NCBI GenBank assembly: GCA_030950365.1
Contig: JAUZRQ010000028.1
Location: 1-42,325, forward strand
Reading direction: 5' to 3'
DNA length: 42,325 bases
Source of the DNA: Candidatus Zhuqueibacterota bacterium
GTDB lineage: Bacteria > Zhuqueibacterota > Zhuqueibacteria > Zhuqueibacterales > Geothermadaptataceae
Of the stretch, positions 33,557 through 42,136 are shown piece after piece. The notes beneath the pieces were generated by a model. It was given only the letters and a program-made list of their open reading frames with translations, was not told the origin of the DNA and ran no database searches. The position numbers were made by a program, and so were the translations under genes. Each line of letters begins with the position of its first letter. Within the stretch, counting starts at the first letter, position 1.

Positions 33557-35758
33557 TCATTTCCCTGGGCCGTGCAATTCTTCGTGCGTGCGCCGGGTGT
33601 GCGCGTAGGCCACGGCACGCTCATAGCGCGTGGGAAACCGCTCCTTCAAAAATTTGGCTTCCATGGCCGGCGTAAACACTGTCGGCACGCCCTCGGCATC
33701 CACCACATGGCAAGTCCCGCAGCGCAGCGGCCCGACGTGGCCGTCTGGATTGAGCTGCCGCGCCTGCTCCAGGGTCACCGGATCGGCGCCGGTGGCGGCC
33801 ACCGGATGCATCCCGTGCATGCTCTGATGGCAGCTCTGGCAGGAAATGCCGTGATGCCCCTTGCTGTAGCGCATCAAGCTGAACTTTTCCACCTGATCGA
33901 TGGGCGCATACAGCCCGCCCATGTTCTCCACAAACGGCGGCTCGTGGCAATCGGCGCATTTGGGCTCGCCTGCCGCAAGCCAGTAATCGCCGCCATCATC
34001 CACCACGCGGTACGGATCCGACGGCGGATCCTGCCACACCGCGGCCACGGCCCGCGCATTGGTTTTTGTGACCTTCGGATCGAAAAAATCCTCCACCGAA
34101 AAATCGCGATACCGGCCGTTTTCCATTTTGCGAAACGCGGCCAGAATCTCTTCCAGCGATCGATTGCGCAGGGTGCGCCCCTCAAGGGTCAGCACCTGCT
34201 TCAGGGTGTCGGCTTTGTACAGCAACCGCGAGGCCAGATTGTGGCAGTTGGTGCAGTACAGCCCGCGGCCGTCCGCCATGACGTTGTCCTTCAGCCACCG
34301 GCCGATGGCGTTCAGATGCGAACGCGTGCCCAGTACGCGTTTGGCCGCCGGGTTGGAATGCACGTCGCGGCCGAGGAAGCAGCCGCCGCGGTAGTTGCGA
34401 ATATCGCCGCCTTTGAAATGGCCGGAAGGACCCAGCGGGAATTCCAGCAAGCTGCCAGATTGCTTGTGCGCCGGATGGCATCCCTGACAACTGGCCGTGC
34501 GGCCATGCGCATCGGGATCGGGCACGGAGCGCAGGTGCGACAAATGGATGGCCGCACTGAGCGACGACACCGGACGGCCCTCAGCGGTTTTCGCGCTTTT
34601 GAGCTGTCCGATGATGTTGTCGGCGTGGCAATCCTGGCATCGAACGGGCGGCCGCCCCAGCCGGGTCACCGAGGCGCCGGTGCGGTTGTCGGGATCGTAA
34701 TGCGCCAGAAAATCGGTGCCGTGCTTGCGGTCGTGAATTTCCAGCAGCGAAATGGACGCCGCCTTGATACTGGCGTAGTAATCCGTCGTATTCGGGAAGG
34801 TATTGCGCCAGAACAGGTACTCCTTTTTCCAGAGCGTGTAGGTTTTGCCATTGGCGCGCTCCGAAGCATGGCACTTGTCGCAGCCGGGCACGTCGATGGG
34901 ATTGGTGCCGAAGAACGTCACCGGTTCGCGGCTGCGCGGGTCAGTTTCGATGCGTACCTCGGACTTCTGCGGGATGCCATCGCCGTTGCCGTCCAGCCAG
35001 CGGGCCAGCGACACCACGGCCTTCTGGTAGGGCCGCAACAGTTCCTCTCTGGCTTCGCGGATATTGCCGATGCTGCCATCGTAAAACGCGGTGAGCGGCA
35101 GGCCCAGCGCCTCCCAGTAGCTGCGCATGGCCAGCACCAGCGGCGTCTCGCTCATGCCATCGTTGGTGACGGTGTATAGCACGGTGCCGTCCGGACCGGT
35201 GTAATCGAGCTTGCCGTGGCTCATCGGTTTACCAGTGGGCCCGTGGTCCTGCGGAATGCTCAAATCGCGGCCGAGGTAGCGTTTGGTGAGCTTGCCGGTG
35301 GGATAGGGCATGTACCGCAGTGGCCGCTCCTCGTAGGTGAACAGGTGCGACCAGTAGGCATTGGCAAACGAATCGTTCGGATCGCGCAGGTCGCCGTCGC
35401 CGTTCACGTCCACGGGCACGTTCCAGTACAGCATTTTCGGACCCTCGGAATAGGTGTTGTTTTCGTGCTCGTACCAGAGAATCCAGCCGCGTTCCTGCAG
35501 ATCGGCCTCGGTGAGCAGTACCGGCAACTCGCCCGGATGCCCGGCGGTTTTCACGATTTGCGCCAGGATGCTGTTGTACGGCGGCAAAATGCAGCAGTAG
35601 GACAGATCAAAGCCGGTGCAGTGCATGCCGAGATCATAATGCACCGTGATCAAATACTGACGGGGCGGCACGTGCAGCGATTGCGCCTGCGCGCGCGGCG
35701 CGGCCATAAAAAGAAACCATCCCGTCAGCAGCGGGATGGCATAGCGTCGGTTCCACAT
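33557..35758 (-). CDS. Periplasmic heptaheme cytochrome c
   Basis: 733 residues from ATG 35758, which has GAGAGGG upstream; an ATG at 35770 would add four residues. A signal peptide ends AAPRAQAQ. Seven CxxCH heme sites are present: CDKCH, CQDCH, CQGCH, CTNCH, CADCH, CQSCH and CGTCH, nearly all in the C-terminal 60 percent. The N-terminal part is heme-free and has two Asp-rich loops (DVNGDGDLRDPND and DGNGDGIPQ) that look like calcium-binding loops. It probably moves electrons in the periplasm or at the surface. Being downstream of a Tat-exported molybdenum hydroxylase on the same strand suggests it is that enzyme's electron acceptor. I do not recognise a named family. Confidence 0.9.
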   Translation of the reverse strand: MWNRRYAIPLLTGWFLFMAAPRAQAQSLHVPPRQYLITVHYDLGMHCTGFDLSYCCILPPYNSILAQIVKTAGHPGELPVLLTEADLQERGWILWYEHENNTYSEGPKMLYWNVPVDVNGDGDLRDPNDSFANAYWSHLFTYEERPLRYMPYPTGKLTKRYLGRDLSIPQDHGPTGKPMSHGKLDYTGPDGTVLYTVTNDGMSETPLVLAMRSYWEALGLPLTAFYDGSIGNIREAREELLRPYQKAVVSLARWLDGNGDGIPQKSEVRIETDPRSREPVTFFGTNPIDVPGCDKCHASERANGKTYTLWKKEYLFWRNTFPNTTDYYASIKAASISLLEIHDRKHGTDFLAHYDPDNRTGASVTRLGRPPVRCQDCHADNIIGQLKSAKTAEGRPVSSLSAAIHLSHLRSVPDPDAHGRTASCQGCHPAHKQSGSLLEFPLGPSGHFKGGDIRNYRGGCFLGRDVHSNPAAKRVLGTRSHLNAIGRWLKDNVMADGRGLYCTNCHNLASRLLYKADTLKQVLTLEGRTLRNRSLEEILAAFRKMENGRYRDFSVEDFFDPKVTKTNARAVAAVWQDPPSDPYRVVDDGGDYWLAAGEPKCADCHEPPFVENMGGLYAPIDQVEKFSLMRYSKGHHGISCQSCHQSMHGMHPVAATGADPVTLEQARQLNPDGHVGPLRCGTCHVVDAEGVPTVFTPAMEAKFLKERFPTRYERAVAYAHTRRTHEELHGPGK

Positions 35759-35864
35759 AGACCCTCTCATCCTGTGTTTTTGCCCTTCGGCGCGAACGGC
35801 CGATCACTCGCATTGGAACTCTGCCATACGATGGCGGTCAGCGAGCGTCTCGATCCGTGGATTT

Positions 35865-36104
35865 TCAGGCCAACACGGTGGACATCGGCTCGAAACAGAC
35901 GCGCTTGCGGGTGCACTCTTCCGGGCACACCACGTCGTCATCCGGGCCGATGTTGTGCAATGTTTTCAGGCAAAAATACTGATGGTACGGATCTTCGCGC
36001 TCCAGATACACCGGATCCTGCAGGTCCGGCACGTAGCTGGCCTTGGTGCGCATGTATTTGCAGATGGTCTGATCCGGTTTGGCCGGATTTCGCATGATTG
36101 CCAT
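35865..36104 (-). CDS. Small cysteine-rich protein of unknown function
   Basis: About 79 residues from ATG 36104, favoured because GAGGG lies 6 bases upstream; an ATG at 36134 would add ten residues without a ribosome site. Five Cys are present (in the short form near residues 15, 45, 60, 64 and 70), the last three as CPEECTRKRVC. There is no signal peptide or membrane helix. The Cys spacing could hold a metal or Fe-S cluster. It is located between the FAD subunit of the molybdenum hydroxylase and the heptaheme cytochrome on the same strand, so it may be an assembly factor or electron relay. I know no family for it. Confidence 0.7.
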   Translation of the reverse strand: MAIMRNPAKPDQTICKYMRTKASYVPDLQDPVYLEREDPYHQYFCLKTLHNIGPDDDVVCPEECTRKRVCFEPMSTVLA

Positions 36105-36195
36105 GATGACCCTCAGTTTTTGAGTTGTATCCATTGGTTTTCTACAAAAGCCGCCGCCTGAGACGGGCGGCCTGTCAGCGACCTGCCATTTCCAT

Positions 36196-37173
36196 TTACG
36201 CCGACCGCAGACGCAGCAGCGCGTCTTTGACCAGATTTCGCGTCAGCAACACTTTGTATTTGTTGTGATCCAGCGGATCAGCATCGGCCACGGCGGCGGC
36301 CGCGGCTTTCTCGATCACCGCCTCGGTGAGCGCTTTGCCCAGCAGCTCGGCCTCAGCCGCTCTGGCCCGCCAGGGAATCGGCGCCACGCCGCCGAGCACG
36401 ATATCCGCCTTGCGAACGCGGTCGCCCTGCACCTGCAGCACCGCTGCAACACTGCTGATGGCAAAATCCATGCTCTGTTTTTCACGGAATTTCAAATAAA
36501 TCGATCGCGTTCCCGGAGCCGGTTCCGGCACCCGAATGCGCGTGATGATTTCATTGGCCGCCAGCCGGTTCTCAAACAGCAGGTTGTCTTCGGGCAACTG
36601 AAAAAATTCCTCGATGGGCATGACGCGACGGCCATTCGGGCCGTAGATTTCCAGGGACGCGCCAAGCGCCCGCAGCGCCGGCGCCGAATCGGACGGGTGG
36701 ACAATAAAGCACGGGCCGCCGCCGAAAATGGCGTGGTACTTGTTGATGCCCTCGGCCGCGAAGCATTTGCTGCCGTCCTTTTTGAGGCAGACGTATTCTT
36801 TACCGCGGAAATACCAGCAGCGCGGCCGCTGGCACAGATTGCCGCCGAGCGTGCCCATGTTGCGCAACTGCGCGTTGGCCACCGCGCCAGTGGCCTGCGC
36901 CAACACGGTGTAGGTTTTGCGGATTTTCTCATTTTTCGCGATGTCGGCCAGCACCGTCAGCGCGCCGATATCCAGCCCGCGACCGTTCTTGATGCCGTGC
37001 AGTTCTTTGATTTTCTTTATGTTCACCACCCGCCTCGGGCGGATGAGCCGTTCCTTCAGCAGGTCCAGAAGATCGGTGCCGCCGGCCATGACCACATTTT
37101 CATTGCGGTCAGCGCCCAGAAGCTGGGGCAGTCCTTCCAGGCTGGTTGCTTCGAAATATTCAAAGTTCACCAT
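36196..37173 (-). CDS. Molybdenum hydroxylase FAD-binding subunit with extra Fe-S motif (PaoB-like)
   Basis: 325 residues from ATG 37173, with AAGGAGG at good spacing; an in-frame TTG at 37179 is less likely. The CoxM/XdhB-type FAD domain shows VMAGGTDLLDLLKERL and AQLRNMGTLGGNLCQRPRCWYF, where the family has the flavin-binding TxGGN loop. An inserted loop with CQRPRCWYF and CLKKDGSKC matches the extra [4Fe-4S] site known in PaoB and 4-hydroxybenzoyl-CoA reductase beta subunits. It passes electrons from the 2Fe-2S centres to FAD and on to an external acceptor. It starts 2 bp before the large-subunit stop is cleared, so the genes are tightly coupled. Confidence 0.93.
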   Translation of the reverse strand: MVNFEYFEATSLEGLPQLLGADRNENVVMAGGTDLLDLLKERLIRPRRVVNIKKIKELHGIKNGRGLDIGALTVLADIAKNEKIRKTYTVLAQATGAVANAQLRNMGTLGGNLCQRPRCWYFRGKEYVCLKKDGSKCFAAEGINKYHAIFGGGPCFIVHPSDSAPALRALGASLEIYGPNGRRVMPIEEFFQLPEDNLLFENRLAANEIITRIRVPEPAPGTRSIYLKFREKQSMDFAISSVAAVLQVQGDRVRKADIVLGGVAPIPWRARAAEAELLGKALTEAVIEKAAAAAVADADPLDHNKYKVLLTRNLVKDALLRLRSA

Positions 37174-37175
37174 GA

Positions 37176-39302
37176 TCAATCCTCCTTCCCGGCAAATTGG
37201 TGGGCCTCCAGCGCGGTGAGCACCCGGTCGGGCGTCATGGGCAGTTCGTACATGCGCACGCCGGTGGCGTTGTACACCGCGTTGGCGATCGCGGCATTGG
37301 TCGGAATCGTCGGCGGTTCGCCGATGCCGATCACGCCGCGCTCCGGCTCGTCGTAAAAAATCACTTCGATGGCGGGGGTCTCTTTCGCCCCCAAAATCTT
37401 GTAATCTCCGTAGTTGGCATTGACCATGGTGCCCGTTTCGGGATCCATGTGCCGCTCTTCCAGCAAGGCATAGCTGATACCCTGCAGAATGGCGCCGTTC
37501 ACCTGGCTTTCCGTGGTCAGCCGGTTCAGGATCAGCCCGCAGTCGGCCACGGCCACAATTTTGTTAACCTGTATCTGGCCGGTCCAGGTGTCCACCGTAA
37601 CCTCGGCGAACTGGCAGCCGGCCACGCCTCGCGAGGACAGCCCTTCCACCCACTGCCCGTGCACTTCCAGGGTCTCGGTGCCGAGCAACTGGCACAGCTC
37701 ATCCCAGGTCAACTTCTTCACCGGATTGGTTTTCATATACACCGTTCCACTGTCCCAAGCCAGATCAGTAGCGGGCACTCCCAGAAACTGCGCCGCCAGA
37801 TCCATGAGTTTGGTTTTAGCACGCTCGGAGGTGTTTTTGATCGCCGGTCCCACCGACGGCGTGGTGGTGCTGCCACCCGAAGCGCCGCTCTTCGGGAAAT
37901 TCGAATCGCCCAGCATCGGCCGGATGCGCTTCATCGGGATATCCAGTTCCTCGGCAGCCACCATGGCCATGTAGGTGCGCGTGCCGGTGCCGATATCCTG
38001 CGTACCGCATTTGACATCCAGCGTGCCGTCGGGGTAGATGGTCATCGTGGCCTTGGTGCCGCGGCCCCCGGGCCACCAGATGCTGGCCGCCAGGCCCATA
38101 CCTCGCTTGTAGCGGCCGGTGTCTGCACCGGGCTTTTTATGGCGCCGCTGCCAGCCGAATTTCTTCGCGCCGAGACGCCACTCCTTCTGCCGCGTTGCAT
38201 TGCTGTCGTTTTTCAGCCGGAATTCCAGCGGATCCATGTTCAGTTTTTCCGCCAGCTCGTCCATCAACTGCTCCATTACGAACGAAGCCTGCGGACAACC
38301 GGGAGCACGAAAGGCGCGCGCCGGGCCGGCGTTGGTGAACACATCGTAATGCTCGTGTTTCCAGTTGGGAATCGTATAAATAAACGGCAACCGGATGCCG
38401 GCGTTGGTGCCAATGCCGGCGGTGCCGTAAGTTTTGGCGTAAAAAGCCGTAAGTTTGCCGTCCTTCGTCGCGGCCAGTTTCACGTGCGAAATGCTGTTCG
38501 GGCGATTGCCGCCGCCGAGAAAATCCTGCTTGCGGGTCAGCATCAGCTTCACGGGAGCGCCGGTTTCTTTGGCCAGCCGCGCGGCAATGGCTGTATAGCG
38601 GCCCGGCTGCAATTTGCTGCCGAAGCCCGCGCCCATGTGCTTGCACACCACGCGCACCTTGTTTACCGGCATATCCAAAAATTTGGCCACGCCTTCGCGC
38701 ACGCCATGCACCGCCTGAGTGGAATCGTAAATCACCAGCTCATCGCCTTCCCAGTACACCATGCTGCCATGCGTTTCCAGGGTGGAATGCGTCTGCACCT
38801 GGGTGCGGTACTCGCCTTCCACCACCGCGTCCGCTCTGGCGAAACCGGCATCCACATCGCCCTCGCCGCGCACGCGCGGATCGCGGATATTCGGACGGTT
38901 GGCAAACACGCGCGGGGCGTTTTCCTGCATCGCCGAATCGATATCCGCCACAAACGGCAAAGTTTCGTATTCCACCTCAAACAGCTCGAGCGCGTCTTCC
39001 AGAACTTCGGGGCTGGTGGCCGCCACCGCCGCGATTTCCTCGCCGGCGTAGCGCACCGTGCCGGTGGGATGCACATCGGTGAGCACGGCCTTCACTCCGG
39101 GCAACCGTCGCACTTTACTGGCATCGATCTTCACCACGCGCGCCGCCGGATGCGGCGACACCAGCAGGCCGGCATACAACAGGCCTTTGGGATGCATGTC
39201 GTGCGTGTATTTGGCCTGCCCGGCGACCTTATCCGGCCCGTCCAGCCGCGGAAGCGGCTTGCTCAAAACGGTCATGTCTTTCAACGATTTCCAGCCTGCC
39301 AT
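37176..39302 (-). CDS. Molybdenum hydroxylase large subunit (aldehyde/xanthine dehydrogenase type, PaoC-like)
   Basis: 708 residues with AAAGGAGG before ATG 39302. It spans the Ald_Xan_dh hammerhead (RLDGPDKVAGQAKYTHDM) and the molybdopterin-binding domains: GAGFGSKLQPGRYTAIAARLA, FRAPGCPQASFVMEQLMDELA, TQDIGTGTRT, and a C-terminal GVIGIGEPPTIPTNAAIANAVYNATG that carries the family's catalytic Glu. It would hydroxylate an aldehyde or N-heterocycle with water. The 708-residue size and the partner subunits fit the periplasmic PaoABC (YagTSR) group better than CO dehydrogenase, whose active-site Cys loop (VAYRCSFR) is absent. The substrate is not predictable. Confidence 0.93.
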   Translation of the reverse strand: MAGWKSLKDMTVLSKPLPRLDGPDKVAGQAKYTHDMHPKGLLYAGLLVSPHPAARVVKIDASKVRRLPGVKAVLTDVHPTGTVRYAGEEIAAVAATSPEVLEDALELFEVEYETLPFVADIDSAMQENAPRVFANRPNIRDPRVRGEGDVDAGFARADAVVEGEYRTQVQTHSTLETHGSMVYWEGDELVIYDSTQAVHGVREGVAKFLDMPVNKVRVVCKHMGAGFGSKLQPGRYTAIAARLAKETGAPVKLMLTRKQDFLGGGNRPNSISHVKLAATKDGKLTAFYAKTYGTAGIGTNAGIRLPFIYTIPNWKHEHYDVFTNAGPARAFRAPGCPQASFVMEQLMDELAEKLNMDPLEFRLKNDSNATRQKEWRLGAKKFGWQRRHKKPGADTGRYKRGMGLAASIWWPGGRGTKATMTIYPDGTLDVKCGTQDIGTGTRTYMAMVAAEELDIPMKRIRPMLGDSNFPKSGASGGSTTTPSVGPAIKNTSERAKTKLMDLAAQFLGVPATDLAWDSGTVYMKTNPVKKLTWDELCQLLGTETLEVHGQWVEGLSSRGVAGCQFAEVTVDTWTGQIQVNKIVAVADCGLILNRLTTESQVNGAILQGISYALLEERHMDPETGTMVNANYGDYKILGAKETPAIEVIFYDEPERGVIGIGEPPTIPTNAAIANAVYNATGVRMYELPMTPDRVLTALEAHQFAGKED

Positions 39303-39304
39303 GG

Positions 39305-39937
39305 TCAGCCTCCTTTCCGCATGGATTTTGCGGCGGTTTGAACGGCTTCAAACACCTTAGGATAGGTGCCGCAGCGGCACAGATTGCCCGCAAGCCCCTC
39401 TTTGATGTCATCGAGGGTCGGATTCGGATTTTCCTGCAGCAGCGCCGTTGCCGCCACCACCAGGCCGGGCGTGCAGAAACCGCACATCAGGCCGTCTTTT
39501 TCCACAAAGGCTTTTTGTACCGGAGACAGTTCGTCGCCCTTCGCCAGACCCTCCACCGTGGTGATGGTTTTGCCTCGGGCATCCACGGCCAGGGTCATGC
39601 AGGCCAGAACAGCCTTGCCATCCATGAGCACCGTACAGGCGCCGCAATGGCCGCGGTCGCAGCCTTCTTTGGGCCCGGTAAGGTTCAAGCGATCGCGTAG
39701 CGCGCTCAAAAGGGTGGTGCGCGGCTCCACCGCCAGCCGGTGCGCCCGGCCATTTACCGTCAGGGTAATGGTCGTCCGACCGCGGATGGCTTCGCCCTCC
39801 GGCCCCAGGATGCGGGCAGCCGCCTCCTTGCTAAGGAGCCCGCCCGTGGTGAGCGTGGCGGTGCTCAGGATACCGCTCCCCATCCCTTTCAAAAAGCTGC
39901 GCCGACTGATTTTGTTTGAGGAATTTTGTTTGGACAT
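39305..39937 (-). CDS. Molybdenum hydroxylase 2Fe-2S subunit with Tat signal (PaoA-like)
   Basis: 210 residues from ATG 39937, chosen over a start at 40012 because AGAGGAG precedes it and a Tat motif follows: ISRRSFLKGMGSG plus a hydrophobic stretch. Two [2Fe-2S] clusters are bound by CDRGHCGACTVLMDGKAVLAC and by CGFCTPG...NLCRCGTYPKV. The Tat signal implies the whole complex is exported folded to the periplasm, as in E. coli PaoABC. The gene order here is small, large, medium, unlike paoA-B-C. The stop is 2 bp before the large-subunit start. Confidence 0.94.
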   Translation of the reverse strand: MSKQNSSNKISRRSFLKGMGSGILSTATLTTGGLLSKEAAARILGPEGEAIRGRTTITLTVNGRAHRLAVEPRTTLLSALRDRLNLTGPKEGCDRGHCGACTVLMDGKAVLACMTLAVDARGKTITTVEGLAKGDELSPVQKAFVEKDGLMCGFCTPGLVVAATALLQENPNPTLDDIKEGLAGNLCRCGTYPKVFEAVQTAAKSMRKGG

Positions 39938-40244
39938 GATCACACTCCTCTGTTGAGGCGGGACATTACCAGCTTGCACGGCAACATTAAAAAGAATGAA
40001 GATGAAAATCAATGATTTCCGTACCAGAATCTCGATTTTTAGTAAGGTAGAATCTAGGACGTCCGTTCACGCAGAAGCGTTCAATCGCCAGACCGTGTTT
40101 TTAACAGAATGACCATCAGCCCCTCTGCCTATGGCCTAATCTTCGGTTCGAACGAAACTCCCCCTTCGGATGTCCTATATTTAAATGCGAGACATGCTTT
40201 AGACCGATCAATGACAAAGAGAATGGTTGATCTGGAGGCTCCTC
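39938..40244. other. Divergent promoter region of the Mo-hydroxylase operon and the S10 gene
   Basis: About 300 bp, AT-rich near 39990-40060, no gene. A CCTATATTTAAATG stretch near 40175 could be a Bacteroidota-type -7 box for the rightward gene. No clear operator was seen. Confidence 0.4.
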
Positions 40245-41807
40245 ATGCAATGGTTGAATCGCACCACATTGATTGTCATTTTTGTGTTGTTCGGGTTTGC
40301 CTTCATGGCGTCGGCGCAAAACAAAAAAGCTCAGTCGGCGGCCGAACCGACAAACCAACCGGAGATGTATCCCCTGTTTCAGCCGGACTTTGCCGAAACC
40401 CGGCATCAGATTCAAATCGCCGGCAAACCGCTGCGCTACCTCGCCCGTGCGGGATACATGAAAATGCTGAATGAGGCCGGCAAGCTCAAGGCCAACCTGT
40501 TTTTCATTGCCTATGAAAAGCTCGGCGTGGCCAATAAGGCCAGCCGACCGATCACGTTCGTGTTCAATGGCGGTCCCGGCTCGTCCTCGGTGTGGTTGCA
40601 CATGGGCGCGCTGGGACCGCGGCGTGCGAGAATGGGCGACGCCGGTGAGGCGCTGCCCGCGCCCTACGGCCTGACCGACAACGAACACACCTGGCTCGAA
40701 TTCACCGACCTCGTGTTCATCGATCCGGTGATGACCGGCTACAGCCGCCCGGCCAGAGGGCAGGACAAAAAGCAATTCCACGGCGTCAAAGAGGACGTTC
40801 AGTCGGTGGGCGAGTTCATTCGCCTGTATACCACAAAATATCAGCGCTGGCTGTCACCGAAATTCCTCGCCGGCGAGAGTTACGGCACCACCCGCGCCGC
40901 CGGGCTGTCTGGCTACCTGCTCGATCGCTATGGCCTGTACCTGAGCGGCATCTCGCTAATTTCCAGCATCCTGCAGTTTGGTACCGCCCGCTTCGATATC
41001 GGCAACGATCTGCCGTATGTGCTGTTTCTGCCCACCTACACCGCCACGGCGTGGTTTCACAAAAAACTGCCGGCGGACTTGCAGCAGGACCTGCGCAAAA
41101 CTCTGGAAGAGGTCGAGCAATGGGCGCTCACCGACTACTGGCTGGCGCTGGCCAAAGGCGATCAGCTTTCACAAAAGGAACGCCGGAAGGTGATCGACCG
41201 CCTGGCCCGTTACACCGGGCTGTCGAAAAGCTACATCGACCAGGCGGATTTGCGGATCGTGATTTACCAGTTCGTCAAAGAGCTGCTGCGGGACGAGAAG
41301 CGCACCGTGGGCCGGCTGGACAGCCGCTTCAAAGGCATCGACCGAACAGCGGTAGGTGAGCGCTTCGAATACGATCCCAGCTATGCGGCGATTTACGGGC
41401 CGTTCACCGCGGCGGTGAATCACTATCTGCGCACCGAGTTGAAATATGAAAACGACCTGGTTTACGAAATCCTCACCGGACGTGTGCGGCCGTGGAACTG
41501 GAGCACAGATGGCAGTCAGGGCTATGTGAATGTGGCTGAAACCCTGCGCCAGGCGATGACGAAGAATCCGTACTTGCAGGTGTTCATTGCCAACGGCTAT
41601 TACGACCTCGCCACGCCCTATTTTGCCACGGAGTACACGGTCAGCCACATGCAGCTCGATTCGAGCCTGCGTCAAAACATCCACATGGCCTATTACGAAT
41701 CCGGACACATGATGTATATCCACCGCCCTTCGCTGGAAAAATTCACCCGCGATGTGCGCGCGTTTTATCAAACGGCGCTGAGCCAGACCATGAAAAATCC
41801 TTTTTAG
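40245..41807 (+). CDS. Secreted serine carboxypeptidase, peptidase family S10
   Basis: 520 residues from ATG 40245, with GGAGG at 40234-40238; an in-frame TTG at 40227 is less likely. A signal peptide ends ASAQ. The alpha/beta-hydrolase fold shows NGGPGSSSVWLHMGALGP (oxyanion hole), the nucleophile GESYGTTR, the catalytic Asp in NGYYDLATPYF and the catalytic His in YESGHMMYIHRPS, in S10 order. It would remove C-terminal residues from peptides in the periplasm or outside, probably with an acidic optimum as in the family. It stands alone and is divergent from the Mo-hydroxylase operon. Confidence 0.94.
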   Translation: MQWLNRTTLIVIFVLFGFAFMASAQNKKAQSAAEPTNQPEMYPLFQPDFAETRHQIQIAGKPLRYLARAGYMKMLNEAGKLKANLFFIAYEKLGVANKASRPITFVFNGGPGSSSVWLHMGALGPRRARMGDAGEALPAPYGLTDNEHTWLEFTDLVFIDPVMTGYSRPARGQDKKQFHGVKEDVQSVGEFIRLYTTKYQRWLSPKFLAGESYGTTRAAGLSGYLLDRYGLYLSGISLISSILQFGTARFDIGNDLPYVLFLPTYTATAWFHKKLPADLQQDLRKTLEEVEQWALTDYWLALAKGDQLSQKERRKVIDRLARYTGLSKSYIDQADLRIVIYQFVKELLRDEKRTVGRLDSRFKGIDRTAVGERFEYDPSYAAIYGPFTAAVNHYLRTELKYENDLVYEILTGRVRPWNWSTDGSQGYVNVAETLRQAMTKNPYLQVFIANGYYDLATPYFATEYTVSHMQLDSSLRQNIHMAYYESGHMMYIHRPSLEKFTRDVRAFYQTALSQTMKNPF

Positions 41808-42136
41808 TCAATCGATTTCTCAAAAGCTCGGCTGCTTTTTTGTCTGAATAGTTGGGCACAAAAAAGCTTTCGTAATTTAGCACCGTCTGCTATTTTAGGA
41901 AAAGCCACAAATGATCCACGAAAGAAATTGATAAAGCTGTGGAATTTAACAACATGCTTATGCATTTAAGTCAGCTTTAGAGGATAGCTTTGCCATCAAC
42001 TCGTCATTGCGATAAGCCCCGCAACAAGTGAGAGATTCGCTCGCTATGCCGGGTCCTCTATTATTCGCATAAGCGGCAATTCATTTAATTTCATATAGTT
42101 ATGCAACTGACAACTGCTTTAAGTGCATGAGCGTAT
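41808..42136. other. Intergenic region between S10 gene and IS66 remnant
   Basis: About 330 bp, AT-rich, no gene. It has a weak terminator-like AAAAGC-TCGGCT-GCTTTT followed by T at 41822-41841, and a partial CGTCATTGCGATAAGCCCCG segment (from 42001) that resembles one arm of the common TGTCATTGCGAG-type palindromic elements. Confidence 0.5.
41822..41841 (+). terminator. Weak terminator after the S10 gene
   Basis: Six-bp stem AAAAGC / GCTTTT with a 6-base loop and T continuing to 41841, 15 bp after the stop. The stem is short and AT-rich. Confidence 0.35.

Noticed and set aside
33524-35179. A 551-codon open frame on the plus strand.
   Set aside because: It is antisense to the heptaheme cytochrome gene, whose CxxCH motifs and signal peptide define the coding strand.
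37176-39302. CO dehydrogenase large subunit (CoxL).
   Set aside because: The CoxL active-site loop with its Cys (VAYRCSFR) is absent, and the Tat-tagged small subunit and Fe-S-bearing FAD subunit fit the PaoABC type.
37197-39341. A 714-codon open frame on the plus strand.
   Set aside because: It is antisense to the Mo-hydroxylase large subunit, is His/Arg-rich with no family, and arises from the GC-rich codon use of the real gene.
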